Shown here: one piece after another, positions 27,725 to 39,036 of the stretch
Layout: each line of letters begins with the position of its first letter
Numbering within the stretch: position 1 is the stretch's first letter
Origin: Roseateles sp.
GTDB lineage: Bacteria; Pseudomonadota; Gammaproteobacteria; Burkholderiales; Burkholderiaceae_C
Length of the DNA stretch: 64,000 bases
Direction: 5' to 3'
Assembly (NCBI GenBank): GCA_016790285.1
Contig: JAEUPJ010000091.1
Location: 62,001 to 126,000 of the forward strand
Position numbers and translations under genes: made by a program
The notes under the pieces: generated by a model
Seen by the model: the letters and a program-made list of their open reading frames with translations, nothing else
Databases searched by the model: none
Told to the model about the DNA's origin: nothing

Positions 27725-29281
27725 ATGACGTTCCTGTCCCGTATGCGCATCGGTCAGCGGCTGACCGCCGGCTTCACCGTCGTGATCGCCTGCCTGATGA
27801 CGATGGCGGGGCTCGGCTACGTGGGCATCCAGTCGCTCAACGACGAGATCACGCAGCTGCTGAGCAATGACTACAAGGCCGTGGCGTTGGCCAACAAGGC
27901 CAAGAGCGAACTGGGCGACGCCTCGCGCAGCATGATGACCACGCTCATCATGACGGGCGAGGAGCAGATCAAGAAGGAACTCGACACCGTCGCCGGCCTG
28001 ATGGCCGCGCACGAGAAGACGATGGCCGAGCTCAAGCCGCTGCTCACCGACGAGGCGAGCCTCGCGCAGCTCAAGGTCATCGAGGAGGTGCGCGCCAAGT
28101 TCCTCCCGGCGCAGGCCTCCTTCGTGAAGACCGTCGCCTCGGGAGACACCGAAGGCGCCCCGCTGAAGTACCAGTTCTCGGTGCGTGCCACGCAGATCCG
28201 CTACCTGGCGGCGCTGGACAAGCTTGTCGACACCCGCAATGCGGCCATGGAAGAGGCCGGCGGCAAGTCCAACCAGGTGGCGCGCAAGACGGCGCTGATG
28301 CTGCTCGTGCTGGCTGCGGCGGCCATCGCGGCCAGCGTGCTGACGGGCGTGCTGATCACGCGCGGCATCGTCGTGCCGCTGCGCGGCGCCGTGGCGGTCG
28401 CCCGCAAGGTGGCCTCGGGCAACCTCACCAGCGTCATCGAGGTGCGCAGCCACGACGAGACCGGCGAGCTGATGCAGGCCCTGCACGACATGAACGAGAG
28501 CCTCAAGGGCATCGTCGGCCGGGTGCGCGAGGGGACGGAGTCCATCGCCTCGGCCTCCAGCGAGATCGCCAGCGGCAACCTGGACCTGTCGGTGCGCACC
28601 GAAGCGCAGGCCGCGTCGCTGGAGCAGACGCTCTCGGCCATGAAGACGCTGACCGACGCCGTGCAGCAGAACGCGCAGAACGCCCAGCAGGCCAACCAGC
28701 TCGCCCAGGCGGCTTCGCAGGTCGCTGGCGAAGGCGGCGAGGTGGTCACCCAGGTGGTGACCACGATGGGGAGCATCGACGCCTCGTCCAAGAAGATCGT
28801 CGACATCATCAGCGTCATTGACGGCATTGCCTTCCAGACCAACATCCTCGCGCTCAATGCCGCGGTGGAAGCCGCCCGCGCCGGCGAGCAGGGCCGCGGC
28901 TTCGCGGTCGTCGCGGGCGAGGTCCGTTCACTGGCCGGGCGCAGCGCTGACGCCGCCAAGGAGATCAAGCGCCTCATCGGCGATTCGGTCGAGAAGGTGG
29001 CCCTGGGCAGCGAACTGGTGGCCAAGGCCGGCAGCACCATGCAGGGCGTGGTGGCGAGCGTGCAACGGATGACGGACATCATGGGCGAGATCACGCACGC
29101 CAGCGCCGAACAGAGCGCCGGCATTGAGCGCGTCACGCATACCATCCACGACATGGACAAGAGCACGCAGCAGAACGCCGCGCTGGTGGAAGAAGCCGCC
29201 GCCGCCGCCGACTCCCTGCGCGCCCAGGCCCAAGGGCTGGAAGAGGTGGTCAGCCTCTTCAAGCTGGAAGGCACCCACTGA
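27725..29281 (+). CDS. Methyl-accepting chemotaxis protein
   Basis: A 518-aa transmembrane chemoreceptor. Helix one at about residues 13-33, a four-helix-bundle type periplasmic domain to about residue 190, helix two at about 192-213, then HAMP. The cytoplasmic signalling hairpin contains the highly conserved tip FQTNILALNAAVEAARAGEQGRGFAVVAGEVR. Methylation helices flank it. The C-terminus (LFKLEGTH) lacks the NWETF-type tether for CheR. The ligand is unknown. No other chemotaxis gene is nearby, so it is an orphan receptor feeding a Che system elsewhere. Confidence 0.95.
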   Translation: MTFLSRMRIGQRLTAGFTVVIACLMTMAGLGYVGIQSLNDEITQLLSNDYKAVALANKAKSELGDASRSMMTTLIMTGEEQIKKELDTVAGLMAAHEKTMAELKPLLTDEASLAQLKVIEEVRAKFLPAQASFVKTVASGDTEGAPLKYQFSVRATQIRYLAALDKLVDTRNAAMEEAGGKSNQVARKTALMLLVLAAAAIAASVLTGVLITRGIVVPLRGAVAVARKVASGNLTSVIEVRSHDETGELMQALHDMNESLKGIVGRVREGTESIASASSEIASGNLDLSVRTEAQAASLEQTLSAMKTLTDAVQQNAQNAQQANQLAQAASQVAGEGGEVVTQVVTTMGSIDASSKKIVDIISVIDGIAFQTNILALNAAVEAARAGEQGRGFAVVAGEVRSLAGRSADAAKEIKRLIGDSVEKVALGSELVAKAGSTMQGVVASVQRMTDIMGEITHASAEQSAGIERVTHTIHDMDKSTQQNAALVEEAAAAADSLRAQAQGLEEVVSLFKLEGTH

Positions 29282-29309
29282 ACCCCGCCCCCACAGAACA
29301 GGAGACTGC

Positions 29310-29897
29310 ATGAAGACCCAACCCGTCACCCGCTGGCTCACCGGCCTGACCCTTGCGCTCGGGCTGGCAGGCCTGGCCCCGGCGGCCGAAGTGGCCGGCG
29401 TCAAGCTGGAAGACTCCGTCAAGGTGGCCGGCAAGGAACTCAAGCTCAACGGTGCCGGCGTGCGCACGCGCATCGTCATCAAGGTCTACGTGCTCGGCCT
29501 GTACCTGACCGAGAAGAAGGACACCCCGGCCGGCGTGTTCGACGCCACCGGCCCGCGCCGCTTCACGCTCACGATGATGCGCGAGGTGACCGGGGACGAA
29601 CTGGGCCAGGCCTTCATGGCCGGCATCACCGCCAACACCGACAAGGCCGAGCGCTCCAAGTTCGTGAACCAGCTCGCCCAGTTCGGCGACGCCTTCGTGA
29701 GCATCCCGCAGGCCAAGAAGGGCGACACCGTCACGGTCGACTGGGTGCCCGACACCGGCACGGTGATGTACTTCAACGGCAAGCAGCAGGGCGAGGCCAT
29801 GAAGGACATCGGCTTCTACAACGCCATCCTGAAGATCTGGCTCGGCGAGAAGGCCGTCGATTCCTCCCTGAAGCCGGCCCTGCTCGGCAAGGGCTGA
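29310..29897 (+). CDS. Secreted chalcone-isomerase-like protein
   Basis: A 195-aa protein with a Sec signal peptide (about residues 1-26, ending APAAE). The body reads [31 protein letters not shown] and [21 protein letters not shown], which fits the bacterial chalcone-isomerase-like domain. These periplasmic proteins share the plant chalcone isomerase fold, but the bacterial members are mostly uncharacterised and unlikely to act on flavonoids. It follows the chemoreceptor gene after 28 bp with GGAG before its ATG, and a strong terminator ends the transcript. Confidence 0.85.
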   Translation: MKTQPVTRWLTGLTLALGLAGLAPAAEVAGVKLEDSVKVAGKELKLNGAGVRTRIVIKVYVLGLYLTEKKDTPAGVFDATGPRRFTLTMMREVTGDELGQAFMAGITANTDKAERSKFVNQLAQFGDAFVSIPQAKKGDTVTVDWVPDTGTVMYFNGKQQGEAMKDIGFYNAILKIWLGEKAVDSSLKPALLGKG

Positions 29898-29912
29898 CCC
29901 CGATGCGCCATC

Positions 29913-29950
29913 AAAAGCGCCACGCCGCCCCTGCGACGTGGCGCTTTTTT
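29913..29950 (+). terminator. Intrinsic terminator after the chalcone-isomerase-like gene
   Basis: A 12-bp stem (AAAAGCGCCACG at 29913-29924 with CGTGGCGCTTTT at 29937-29948) has a 12-nt loop and is followed by a T-run (29945-29950). The near-symmetric A-run and T-run allow function in both directions. Confidence 0.85.
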
Positions 29951-29988
29951 CTTTCGGCGCGTCGTTCTCATGGCAGCATGACCGCATC

Positions 29989-32314
<2,326 letters not shown>

Positions 32315-32340
<26 letters not shown>

Positions 32341-33220
32341 TCACCCGGCCCGACCCCGCCTGCAGCGGGCGGGCGTTCATCGGGTAGAGCCGCGCGAAGA
32401 TGCCCAGCTGCTGGGGCGACAGGGCCACCGGCTGGCGCATGACCATCCACAGCACGCCTTCGGTGCAGGGCGGCGTCGTGAGCGACCCCATGTAGGTGTA
32501 GTAGCCACGGTCGGCCGGCAGCAGCTGGTTCAGGTCGATCTGCACCTGGGCGGGCAGCGCCTCGCCCTTTTCCAGCGGCAGGTTGGCCCAGACGGTCTGG
32601 ATCAGCGGCTGGGGCTTGTCGTCGCGCGCCCGGTCCAGCAGCACGGCCACGACCGCGAGGCGCCCCTGTGCGTCGCGGTGCACGAGGTGGGCGACCATCT
32701 CGAACTGCTTGCCGTTGATGCGCTCCTCGCTCGGCCGGTGGAAGTGGAACTGCAGCAGCTCGAAGCGCCGCCCCATCACGGTCAGGCCGCTGCCCGGCGC
32801 CACGTTGACCTGGATGGTGTGGCCGTTGTCCAGCACCGAGAAGCCGCCGGCGCGGTAGTCGAAGGCAATGGGCTCCAGCTCGACGGGCAGGCCGTCGCGG
32901 ATGTCGATGGGGCTCTGGCGCGTGCCCACGGCACACAGCTTGTTCTCGGGCGAGAGCTCGGCCCAGCGGTCGGGGCCGACATCGCCGGTGTAGCCCCAGT
33001 GCGGGGCGTGCCTGGCCTCGGACTTGGCGTCGGCCTTGGCACGCCCGGCCGGCTTGGCCGCCGTCTTGGCCGTGGCCGCTTCGCCCTTGGTCGCCAGCCG
33101 CTCCGCCAGGCGCTGGCGCAGCACCTCCACGGGCTCCTTGGCGGGCTCCTTCGCAGGCTCTTCGGCCCCCGCACCGAGCGCGAGCAGGCACGCTGCGGCA
33201 ATGACGATGCGCTTGTTCAT
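32315..33220 (-). CDS. Periplasmic alpha-type carbonic anhydrase
   Basis: A 301-aa enzyme interconverting CO2 and bicarbonate. A signal peptide (residues 1-19) is followed by an Ala/Lys/Glu-rich linker to about residue 70. The catalytic domain shows [20 protein letters not shown], the zinc ligands in [12 protein letters not shown], a third His in AHLVHRD, and [13 protein letters not shown]. Two cysteines (in NKLCAVG and TPPCTEG) match the family disulfide. The usual PSEH reads PSEE here, a change outside the three zinc ligands. Monocistronic by position. Confidence 0.94.
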
Positions 33221-33265
33221 CCCGCTGATTTCGGCAGCATGGCCGTCTTCTTGAGCGGGACCGCT

Positions 33266-34474
33266 TCAGCCCACGACCGAGCGGCGCACGCCGTACCAGG
33301 AGACCAGGCCCACGAGCATGAGTGCGGCGGAGGTCACTGCGAGCGCCACCGTCGAGTGCATGACCAGCGGCACCAGCACGCCCGCCACCAGGCCGTTGGC
33401 CGCCGAGCCGATGCAGGCCTGCAGCGACGACGCCATGCCGCGCCGCTCGGGCACCTGGTCCAGCACGAGCAGGGTCACCACCGGCACCATCATGGCCCAG
33501 CCGAAGGCGAACAGGCCCACCATGGGCAGCGCCCAGAACGGGCTCAGCGGCACGAAAAGGTTCAGCGCGATGTTGGCCACCGAGACGGCGAACATGATGC
33601 GGAAGCCCCGCATGATCTGCCGCTGCGGGCTCATCTTGCCGGCCAGCCGGCCGCTCACGGCAGCCCCCGCCATGATGCCGCCGATGGAGCACAGGAAGAA
33701 CCAGAAGAACTGCTGCGGCGCGAAGTGCAGGTGCTCGCCCAGGAACACCGGCGTGGCCAGCACGTACAGGAACATGCCGTTGAACGGGATGCCACTGGCC
33801 AGCACCAGCATCATGAACTTGGGGCTGCTGCACAGCCGCCAGTACTCGCGCAGCAGCGCGCGCACATGAAAGGGCTGCACCAGGCTCGGGTGCAGCGTCT
33901 CGGGCAGCAGCCGCCAGTTGGACACCAGCAGCGCCGCGCCCACGGCGGTCAGGAACCAGAAGATGGAGTGCCAGTCAGCGTGCACGAACAGGAAGCCGCC
34001 CACCATCGGCGCGATCGCCGGCGCCACGCCGAAGAAGAGCGTCACCTGCGACATCACGCGCTGCGCGTCCGCGGGCGGGAACATGTCCCGGATGATGGCC
34101 CGCGACACCACGATGCCCGCCCCCGCGGACATGCCCTGCACCGTGCGCCAGAACACCAGCTGCCCGATGGAGCCCGCGACCGCGCATCCCAGGCTCGCCA
34201 GCGTGAAGACCCCCAGGCCGATCAGCACCACGGGCCGGCGGCCGAAGCAGTCCGACAACGCGCCGTGGAAGAGGTTCATGAAGGCGAACCCGAGCAGGTA
34301 GGCCGACAGCGTCTGCTGCATCTGCACCGGCGTGGCGTTGAGCGCCGACGCGATGCCGGAAAAGGCCGGCAGGTAGGTGTCGATGGAGAAGGGGCCCACC
34401 ATGGCCAGGCAGGCCAACAACACGGACAGGGCCCAGCGCGGTGCTCGCCACAGGCGGCTGGCTTCGGGATTCAT
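33266..34474 (-). CDS. Bcr/CflA-type MFS multidrug exporter
   Basis: A 402-aa, 12-helix major facilitator protein. Family marks: PFSIDTYLPAF in helix 1, GALSDCFGRRPVVLIGL (motif A), FWRTVQGMSAGAGIVVSRAIIRD (motif C region of drug/H+ antiporters) and APAIAPMVGG. Such transporters expel bicyclomycin, chloramphenicol or other compounds, and the substrate cannot be read from sequence. It stands alone between the carbonic anhydrase and rnpB, all on the minus strand. Confidence 0.9.
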   Translation of the reverse strand: MNPEASRLWRAPRWALSVLLACLAMVGPFSIDTYLPAFSGIASALNATPVQMQQTLSAYLLGFAFMNLFHGALSDCFGRRPVVLIGLGVFTLASLGCAVAGSIGQLVFWRTVQGMSAGAGIVVSRAIIRDMFPPADAQRVMSQVTLFFGVAPAIAPMVGGFLFVHADWHSIFWFLTAVGAALLVSNWRLLPETLHPSLVQPFHVRALLREYWRLCSSPKFMMLVLASGIPFNGMFLYVLATPVFLGEHLHFAPQQFFWFFLCSIGGIMAGAAVSGRLAGKMSPQRQIMRGFRIMFAVSVANIALNLFVPLSPFWALPMVGLFAFGWAMMVPVVTLLVLDQVPERRGMASSLQACIGSAANGLVAGVLVPLVMHSTVALAVTSAALMLVGLVSWYGVRRSVVG

Positions 34475-34525
34475 GGGATCAGTCTATCGACCCCCGGTGC
34501 CGCAGCCGAAAGAAAGGAGAAAAGA

Positions 34526-34962
34526 GTGAAGCAAGCCGATAGGCCGGATTCTGTGCACCGGGGTCGCCCCCGGCGTGACCGCCATTCCTCTGGGCCGGAC
34601 ATCACTGCCCGGCTCGGTGCCACCTACCCGCCAGCTCTGCGAGCCGCATCAACGCTGGCCTACTTGGTGTTGCTGCGCGTAGAGATTGCCCGTTTCACCC
34701 TTTGGTGGGCTTGCCCACCAAAGGGTGCTACCCGGTTCGGGCTTGCGCCCGATGCCGCGCGGCTGTCGCCGCACGTCACACCCGCTTGCGCGGGCGCCGG
34801 ATAGACCACCTCTCGGTGAGCCCACCATCGACTCGTCTCTGTTGCTCTGATCCTCGGCTTTCGCCGGGCAGCCGTTAGCTGCTACGCCGCTCTGTGCAGT
34901 CCGGACCTTCCTCCAGGGCCATGTTTCCATGCTTGCCCCAGCGGCGGTCTGGCTTGCTTCAC
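34526..34962 (-). ncRNA. rnpB: RNase P RNA, class A
   Basis: The minus strand carries the RNA subunit of RNase P, which matures tRNA 5' ends. The termini pair as helix P1 (GTGAAGCAAGCC at the 5' end, 34951-34962, with GGCTTGCTTCAC at 34526-34537). The near-5' core GGAGGAAGGTCCGGAC, the AGAGCAACAGAGACGAGTC element and the 3' AGAATCCGGCCTATCGG are diagnostic. A 15-bp perfect stem (34696-34710 with 34713-34727) corresponds to a long P12-type arm. A -10-like GATAAT (34970-34975) lies seven bases before the RNA, and a T-rich stretch follows the 3' end. Ends are accurate to a few bases. Confidence 0.95.
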
Positions 34963-35000
34963 ACTAGCGATTATCCCCGCACATTCGACAGGAGATCCGC

Positions 35001-35918
35001 ATGAAGGCTGGCAGCGTCCTCGACACCATCGGCAACACCCCCCACATCCGGCTGCAGCGCCTGTTCGGCGGCGCCGAGGTCTGGGTGAAATCCGAACGCA
35101 GCAACCCGGGCGGCTCCATCAAGGACCGCATCGCGCTGGCCATGATCGAGGACGCCGAGGCGCGCGGCCTGCTCAAGCCGGGCGGCACCATCATCGAGCC
35201 GACCTCGGGCAACACGGGTGTGGGCCTGGCCATGGTGGCGGCGGTGAAGGGCTACAAGCTCATCCTCGTCATGCCCGACAGCATGAGCGTGGAGCGCCGC
35301 CGCCTGATGCTGGCCTATGGTGCGAGCTTCGACCTCACGCCGCGCGAGAAGGGCATGAAGGGCGCCATTGCCCGCGCCCGCGAACTGGCCGAGCAGAACC
35401 CGGGCTCGTGGATCCCGCAGCAGTTCGAGAACGGCGCCAACCCCGCCGTGCACGTGAAGACCACCGCCCAGGAGATCCTGCGCGACTTCCCCGAAGGCCT
35501 GGACGCGCTGATCACCGGCGTGGGCACCGGCGGCCACATCACGGGCTGCGCCCAGGTGCTCAAGGCCGCGTGGCCCGGCCTCAAGGTCTACGCGGTGGAG
35601 CCCAGTGCCAGCCCCGTCATCAGCGGCGGCCAGCCCAGCCCCCACCCCATCCAGGGCATCGGCGCGGGCTTCATCCCGGCGGTGCTGGACACCGCGCTGC
35701 TGGACGGCGTCATCCAGGTCGAGGCCGAAGCCGCCCGCGAGTACGCGCGCCGCTGCGCCCGCGAGGAAGGCCTGCTCGTGGGCATCTCCAGCGGTGCGAC
35801 GCTGGCTGCCATCGCGCAGAAGCTGCCCGAGCTGCCGGCCGGCGCCCGGGTGCTGGGCTTCAACTACGACACCGGCGAGCGCTACCTGTCGGTCGAGGGC
35901 TTCCTGCCCCAGGCCTGA
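35001..35918 (+). CDS. cysK: Cysteine synthase (O-acetylserine sulfhydrylase)
   Basis: A 305-aa PLP enzyme making cysteine from O-acetylserine and sulfide. PLP lysine in [11 protein letters not shown], substrate loop [10 protein letters not shown], phosphate loop GTGGHITG, and [13 protein letters not shown], which favours CysK over CysM although the length is closer to CysM. An AGGAG ribosome-binding site ends 6 nt before the ATG. The rnpB promoter runs the opposite way through the same 38 bp. Confidence 0.93.
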   Translation: MKAGSVLDTIGNTPHIRLQRLFGGAEVWVKSERSNPGGSIKDRIALAMIEDAEARGLLKPGGTIIEPTSGNTGVGLAMVAAVKGYKLILVMPDSMSVERRRLMLAYGASFDLTPREKGMKGAIARARELAEQNPGSWIPQQFENGANPAVHVKTTAQEILRDFPEGLDALITGVGTGGHITGCAQVLKAAWPGLKVYAVEPSASPVISGGQPSPHPIQGIGAGFIPAVLDTALLDGVIQVEAEAAREYARRCAREEGLLVGISSGATLAAIAQKLPELPAGARVLGFNYDTGERYLSVEGFLPQA

Positions 35919-35942
35919 CGCGCAGCGCGGCCACGCGGTGGC

Positions 35943-36953
35943 TCACTCGCCGCCGTCGTCGTCGCCGGCACCTTCGTTGTCCTTGCGGGCCTGCTTGGCG
36001 AGTTCGGCCTTCAGCGGCTTGAGGGACTCGATCAGCGTCTGCGGCGGCTTGGGCGCCACCACGCGCAGCGCGGGCGGCGGCAGGCTGGCCAGGTAGGGCG
36101 GGCCGAACACGTACTGCTGCTCCTGGCGGTTGCCCATCTGCAGGCCCAGGCCCAGCAGCAGCAGCGCGGCGATGCCGCCCCCCAGGATGCGGCGCGCGCC
36201 CGGCCAGACCAGCCGCGCATGCCAGGCCAGCAGCACCGCGCCGGCCACGGGCGTGCTCAGCGACTCCAGCACCATCAGCCGCGGCCACGAGAAGGCATAG
36301 GCCACGGCGGGCAGCACCCACTCCAGCACCTGCAGCGCCACGATGACGACCAGCACGCGGCGCAGGTGCGTCGTGAACGGGAAGCGGTGCTGGAAGAGCT
36401 GGCTGGCCAGCGACCACAGCCCCGCCCAGCCCAGCACGAGGGCGAGCGGGCTGAGCAGCGGGGAGGCGTAGTCCACCCAGCGCGCGTCGGGGTCGACGGC
36501 ACTCCAGCGGTCCAGCCACTGGAAGAAGAGCATCGACAGCAGCAGCAGCGGCACCAGCGCCCAGTGCCGGGTCTTGTCGACGATGAGCAGGTGTTCGGCC
36601 GGCAGCGGGTCGGCGGCCGTGCGCAGGCGCAGCGCGCAGCCGGCGAGCTGGAAGTGCCCGTTGGCGGGCAGCGGCGCGTCGTCCCCGCCACTCAGGCGCT
36701 GCTTGCCGACATGGCCCCCGTTGCGGCTGGGCAGCAGCTTCAGCCGAACGGCGCCGCCGGGGTCGAGATGCAGTTCGGCGTGCTCGGCGGCGAGGTGGGG
36801 GTCGTCCAGCACGATGTCGCAGGCCGGCGAGCGGCCGATGCGCACGGGCCAGGCGCTCACGCGCTGTACCAGCGCAGCCCGGCCGTCGCGGCCGAGCAGT
36901 TCCACGACGGCGGCCGGCGGCACCACGGGGGTGTCGGTGTCCACGGCTGGCAT
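35943..36953 (-). CDS. FHA-domain membrane protein
   Basis: A 336-aa protein. The N-terminal cytoplasmic part (about residues 15-120) is an FHA-like domain with VRIGRSPACDIVLDD. The usual phosphothreonine-contacting Ser-Arg pair before HA is replaced by Ala-Ala-Glu (LAAEHAEL), so canonical phosphopeptide binding may be weakened. Five hydrophobic segments follow (about 135-290), then a charged tail with Lys/Glu and Asp repeats. The start shares one base with the stop of the protease gene (TGATG). It is the last gene of a coupled four-gene operon. Function unknown. Confidence 0.78.
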   Translation of the reverse strand: MPAVDTDTPVVPPAAVVELLGRDGRAALVQRVSAWPVRIGRSPACDIVLDDPHLAAEHAELHLDPGGAVRLKLLPSRNGGHVGKQRLSGGDDAPLPANGHFQLAGCALRLRTAADPLPAEHLLIVDKTRHWALVPLLLLSMLFFQWLDRWSAVDPDARWVDYASPLLSPLALVLGWAGLWSLASQLFQHRFPFTTHLRRVLVVIVALQVLEWVLPAVAYAFSWPRLMVLESLSTPVAGAVLLAWHARLVWPGARRILGGGIAALLLLGLGLQMGNRQEQQYVFGPPYLASLPPPALRVVAPKPPQTLIESLKPLKAELAKQARKDNEGAGDDDGGE

Positions 36954-38335
36954 CACTTGGCTTGGGTGGTCGTCCACGCGAAGCCCTCCAGGTAGTGCGC
37001 CGCCAGCTTGAGCGCGTTGTCGAAACTCACGCCACGGGCGTCGAAGCGGCCGAGCGCACCTTGCGTGGACGCATCCACGGTCGTCACGAGCACGCTCAGG
37101 TCGTGCAGGCCTTCGAGCTTGCGGTAGGCGCGCAGGCACACCACCGCGCGCAGCGGCAGGCCGTCACGGTCGACGAACTGCTCCTTGCAGTAGGGCGCGG
37201 TGCGCGACTTGTCGGCCGCGCCCAGCCGCTCGTTGCGAAAGCTCCCCGAGTACTGGCGCGCAAAGCGCAGCGCGCCGAGCTTGGCGCCGTCGTAGGCCTC
37301 GTGGGACATGTCCAGCCAGCCCGTCTGCAGGTTGCCGCTCACGAAGAGGGCATGGTCCATGCGGCACTGCGAGCGTTCGAAGTCCAGGCCCTTGGTGTCG
37401 GCCGGCGTGCCGCGGCCCCAGCAGCGCATGAAGTCCTGCTTGGGCACGGGCAGGCGGTAGCGGTCGTTGTTGGCGCTCTCCCAGGGGGCGGAGAGGAAGC
37501 GCGTGACGAGCTCGTCCTGGTAGCGCGTGAGCTGGTCGCGCAGGCGGCTCCAGGCGGCCGCGCGGATGGGCTTGGCCGTGAGGCTGCGCTTGACGAGGTC
37601 GGCCGCGAATTCGCCCGGCACCAGGAAGCTCACCTGCTGCGCGAACAGCATGGTGGACACGTTCACGCCGACCACGAGGCCGTCTTCGTCCAGCACTGGC
37701 CCGCCGCTCATGCCGGGGTTGATGCCGCCCGCGTAGTAGATGAGGGGGTCGAAGCTGCGCTCGACCAGGCCGTTGTAGTTGCCCTCGACGACCGCGAAAG
37801 CCACGTCGTGCGGGTTGCCCATGGAGTAGATGCGCTCGCCCTTGGCCAGCGGCTGGCTCCGCGGCCGGAAGGCCAGCGCGCCGCGGCCCTTGAGGCCGCC
37901 GCCCTTGCCGTCGTCCACCGCACGCAGCAGGGCCAGGTCGCGCCGGGCGTCGAAGTCCAGCAGCTCCAGCGCCCCGCTCTGGCCGTCGGTCGTCGCGTAG
38001 CGCAGCCGGTAGCTGTCGGGCTCCAGCGCGAACTGGCTGATGACGTGGTAGTTGGTGACGACGTGGCCATCGTCACTCACCAGGAAGCCCGAGCCCACCG
38101 AGGCCTGGCTGTCCTGGGTCTTGAGCAGGGTGCGGATCTGCAGCAGCTGGCTCTTGCTGCGCTCGTACAGGCGCCGCGCGCTGGCCGACACGGTGGGCGG
38201 CTGCTGGCCCGGGGTGGCGCCGGGCGCGGTGGCAGGCGCGGGGCTGGTGGGCGGGGGCGGCGCCGTCTGCGCGGCGGCGATGCAGGCCAGGCCCGCGATC
38301 GCCAGGCCGAGCAGCGGCTTCAAACAGGACTTCAT
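36953..38335 (-). CDS. Secreted trypsin-like serine protease
   Basis: A 460-aa protein with a Sec signal peptide (about 1-24) and a Pro/Ala-rich linker to about residue 50. The protease domain has a complete triad: His97 (TNYHV), Asp133 (RRDLALL) and Ser210 (GMSGGP), resembling the HtrA fold. No PDZ domain is evident. A C-terminal region of about 200 residues with four cysteines is unfamiliar. I start at the ATG 38333-38335, which overlaps the DUF3025 stop. Likely periplasmic. Substrate unknown, but coupling to an FHA membrane protein suggests a joint role. Confidence 0.85.
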   Translation of the reverse strand: MKSCLKPLLGLAIAGLACIAAAQTAPPPPTSPAPATAPGATPGQQPPTVSASARRLYERSKSQLLQIRTLLKTQDSQASVGSGFLVSDDGHVVTNYHVISQFALEPDSYRLRYATTDGQSGALELLDFDARRDLALLRAVDDGKGGGLKGRGALAFRPRSQPLAKGERIYSMGNPHDVAFAVVEGNYNGLVERSFDPLIYYAGGINPGMSGGPVLDEDGLVVGVNVSTMLFAQQVSFLVPGEFAADLVKRSLTAKPIRAAAWSRLRDQLTRYQDELVTRFLSAPWESANNDRYRLPVPKQDFMRCWGRGTPADTKGLDFERSQCRMDHALFVSGNLQTGWLDMSHEAYDGAKLGALRFARQYSGSFRNERLGAADKSRTAPYCKEQFVDRDGLPLRAVVCLRAYRKLEGLHDLSVLVTTVDASTQGALGRFDARGVSFDNALKLAAHYLEGFAWTTTQAK

Positions 38336-39036
38336 CAACAAGCGAAACCTCCCAGGGCGGGCGCCGATGCTAGCCGCTTTGGCCTGAAAACCCGGGCGTC
38401 ACCATAGAAGCCCTCCACCTCATTCGGGGGCCACCAGCCCGGAATGCCGAGCACCGGCAGCGGGGGCAACAGCGCGGGGGCGAGGTGGGCGGGCAGCACC
38501 GGCGCGTCGACGTCGGCGACGAACAGCACCCGCGCGCACAGCGGCGTGCGGGGCTGCAGCAGCTTCTCCAGCAGGGCATGGCCCACGACCCGGACACCCG
38601 CCTGCCGCCACAGCGCGCGCTGCGTGACGAAGAGGGTCTGCCAGTCCTGCGCGTGCAAGGCGGCCTGCAGTTCGGCGGGAACGGCCAGCAACAGCCCGCT
38701 CTCGTCCAGCAGCGTCAGCGCGTCGCGCACCGGCCCGCGCTGGCCGGGTGGCGCGGGCGGCGCCGCCACGTGCGCCTGGTTCAACGCCGCCTTGAACGCC
38801 GGGCAGCGCAGCCACACGAGGCCGTTGAAGAGGTCATGGGCGTTGTCGCGCGTGGGCACGCGGCCGGTGGCCGCCACGTACGGCTCGTAGCCCGTGGTCA
38901 GCGGGCCGGCCGGCTCGAAGCGCGGGTGGCCCAGCGCCTCGTGCACGGGCCGGCCGGCCGCCAGGCGCGCCAGCACCGGCCGGCCCACGCCCGCGTAGGG
39001 CGCGAACCAGGGCGCAGCCCAGTCGGGGTCGATCAT
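38335..39036 (-). CDS. DUF3025 domain protein
   Basis: A 233-aa soluble protein with marks I associate with DUF3025: GYEPYVAATGRVPTRDNAHDLFNGLVWLRCPAFKA split across residues 55-90, and PVLGIPGWWPPNEVEGFYGDARVFRP at the C-terminus. No function is known to me. The ATG at 39034-39036 overlaps the NYN gene stop (ATGA), and its own stop shares a base with the protease start. The open frame extends further upstream, inside the NYN gene, without support. Confidence 0.85.
   Translation of the reverse strand: MIDPDWAAPWFAPYAGVGRPVLARLAAGRPVHEALGHPRFEPAGPLTTGYEPYVAATGRVPTRDNAHDLFNGLVWLRCPAFKAALNQAHVAAPPAPPGQRGPVRDALTLLDESGLLLAVPAELQAALHAQDWQTLFVTQRALWRQAGVRVVGHALLEKLLQPRTPLCARVLFVADVDAPVLPAHLAPALLPPLPVLGIPGWWPPNEVEGFYGDARVFRPKRLASAPALGGFAC

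Noticed and set aside
27306-27750. Small reading frames in the mraZ/chemoreceptor gap (for example 27390-27617 and 27442-27750 on the minus strand)
   Set aside because: No ribosome-binding site, no recognisable motif and overlapping alternatives. More likely promoter DNA for two divergent genes.
34505-34804. Open frames across the RNase P RNA region
   Set aside because: The conserved RNase P core and the pairing of both ends identify an RNA gene, so the frames are not coding.
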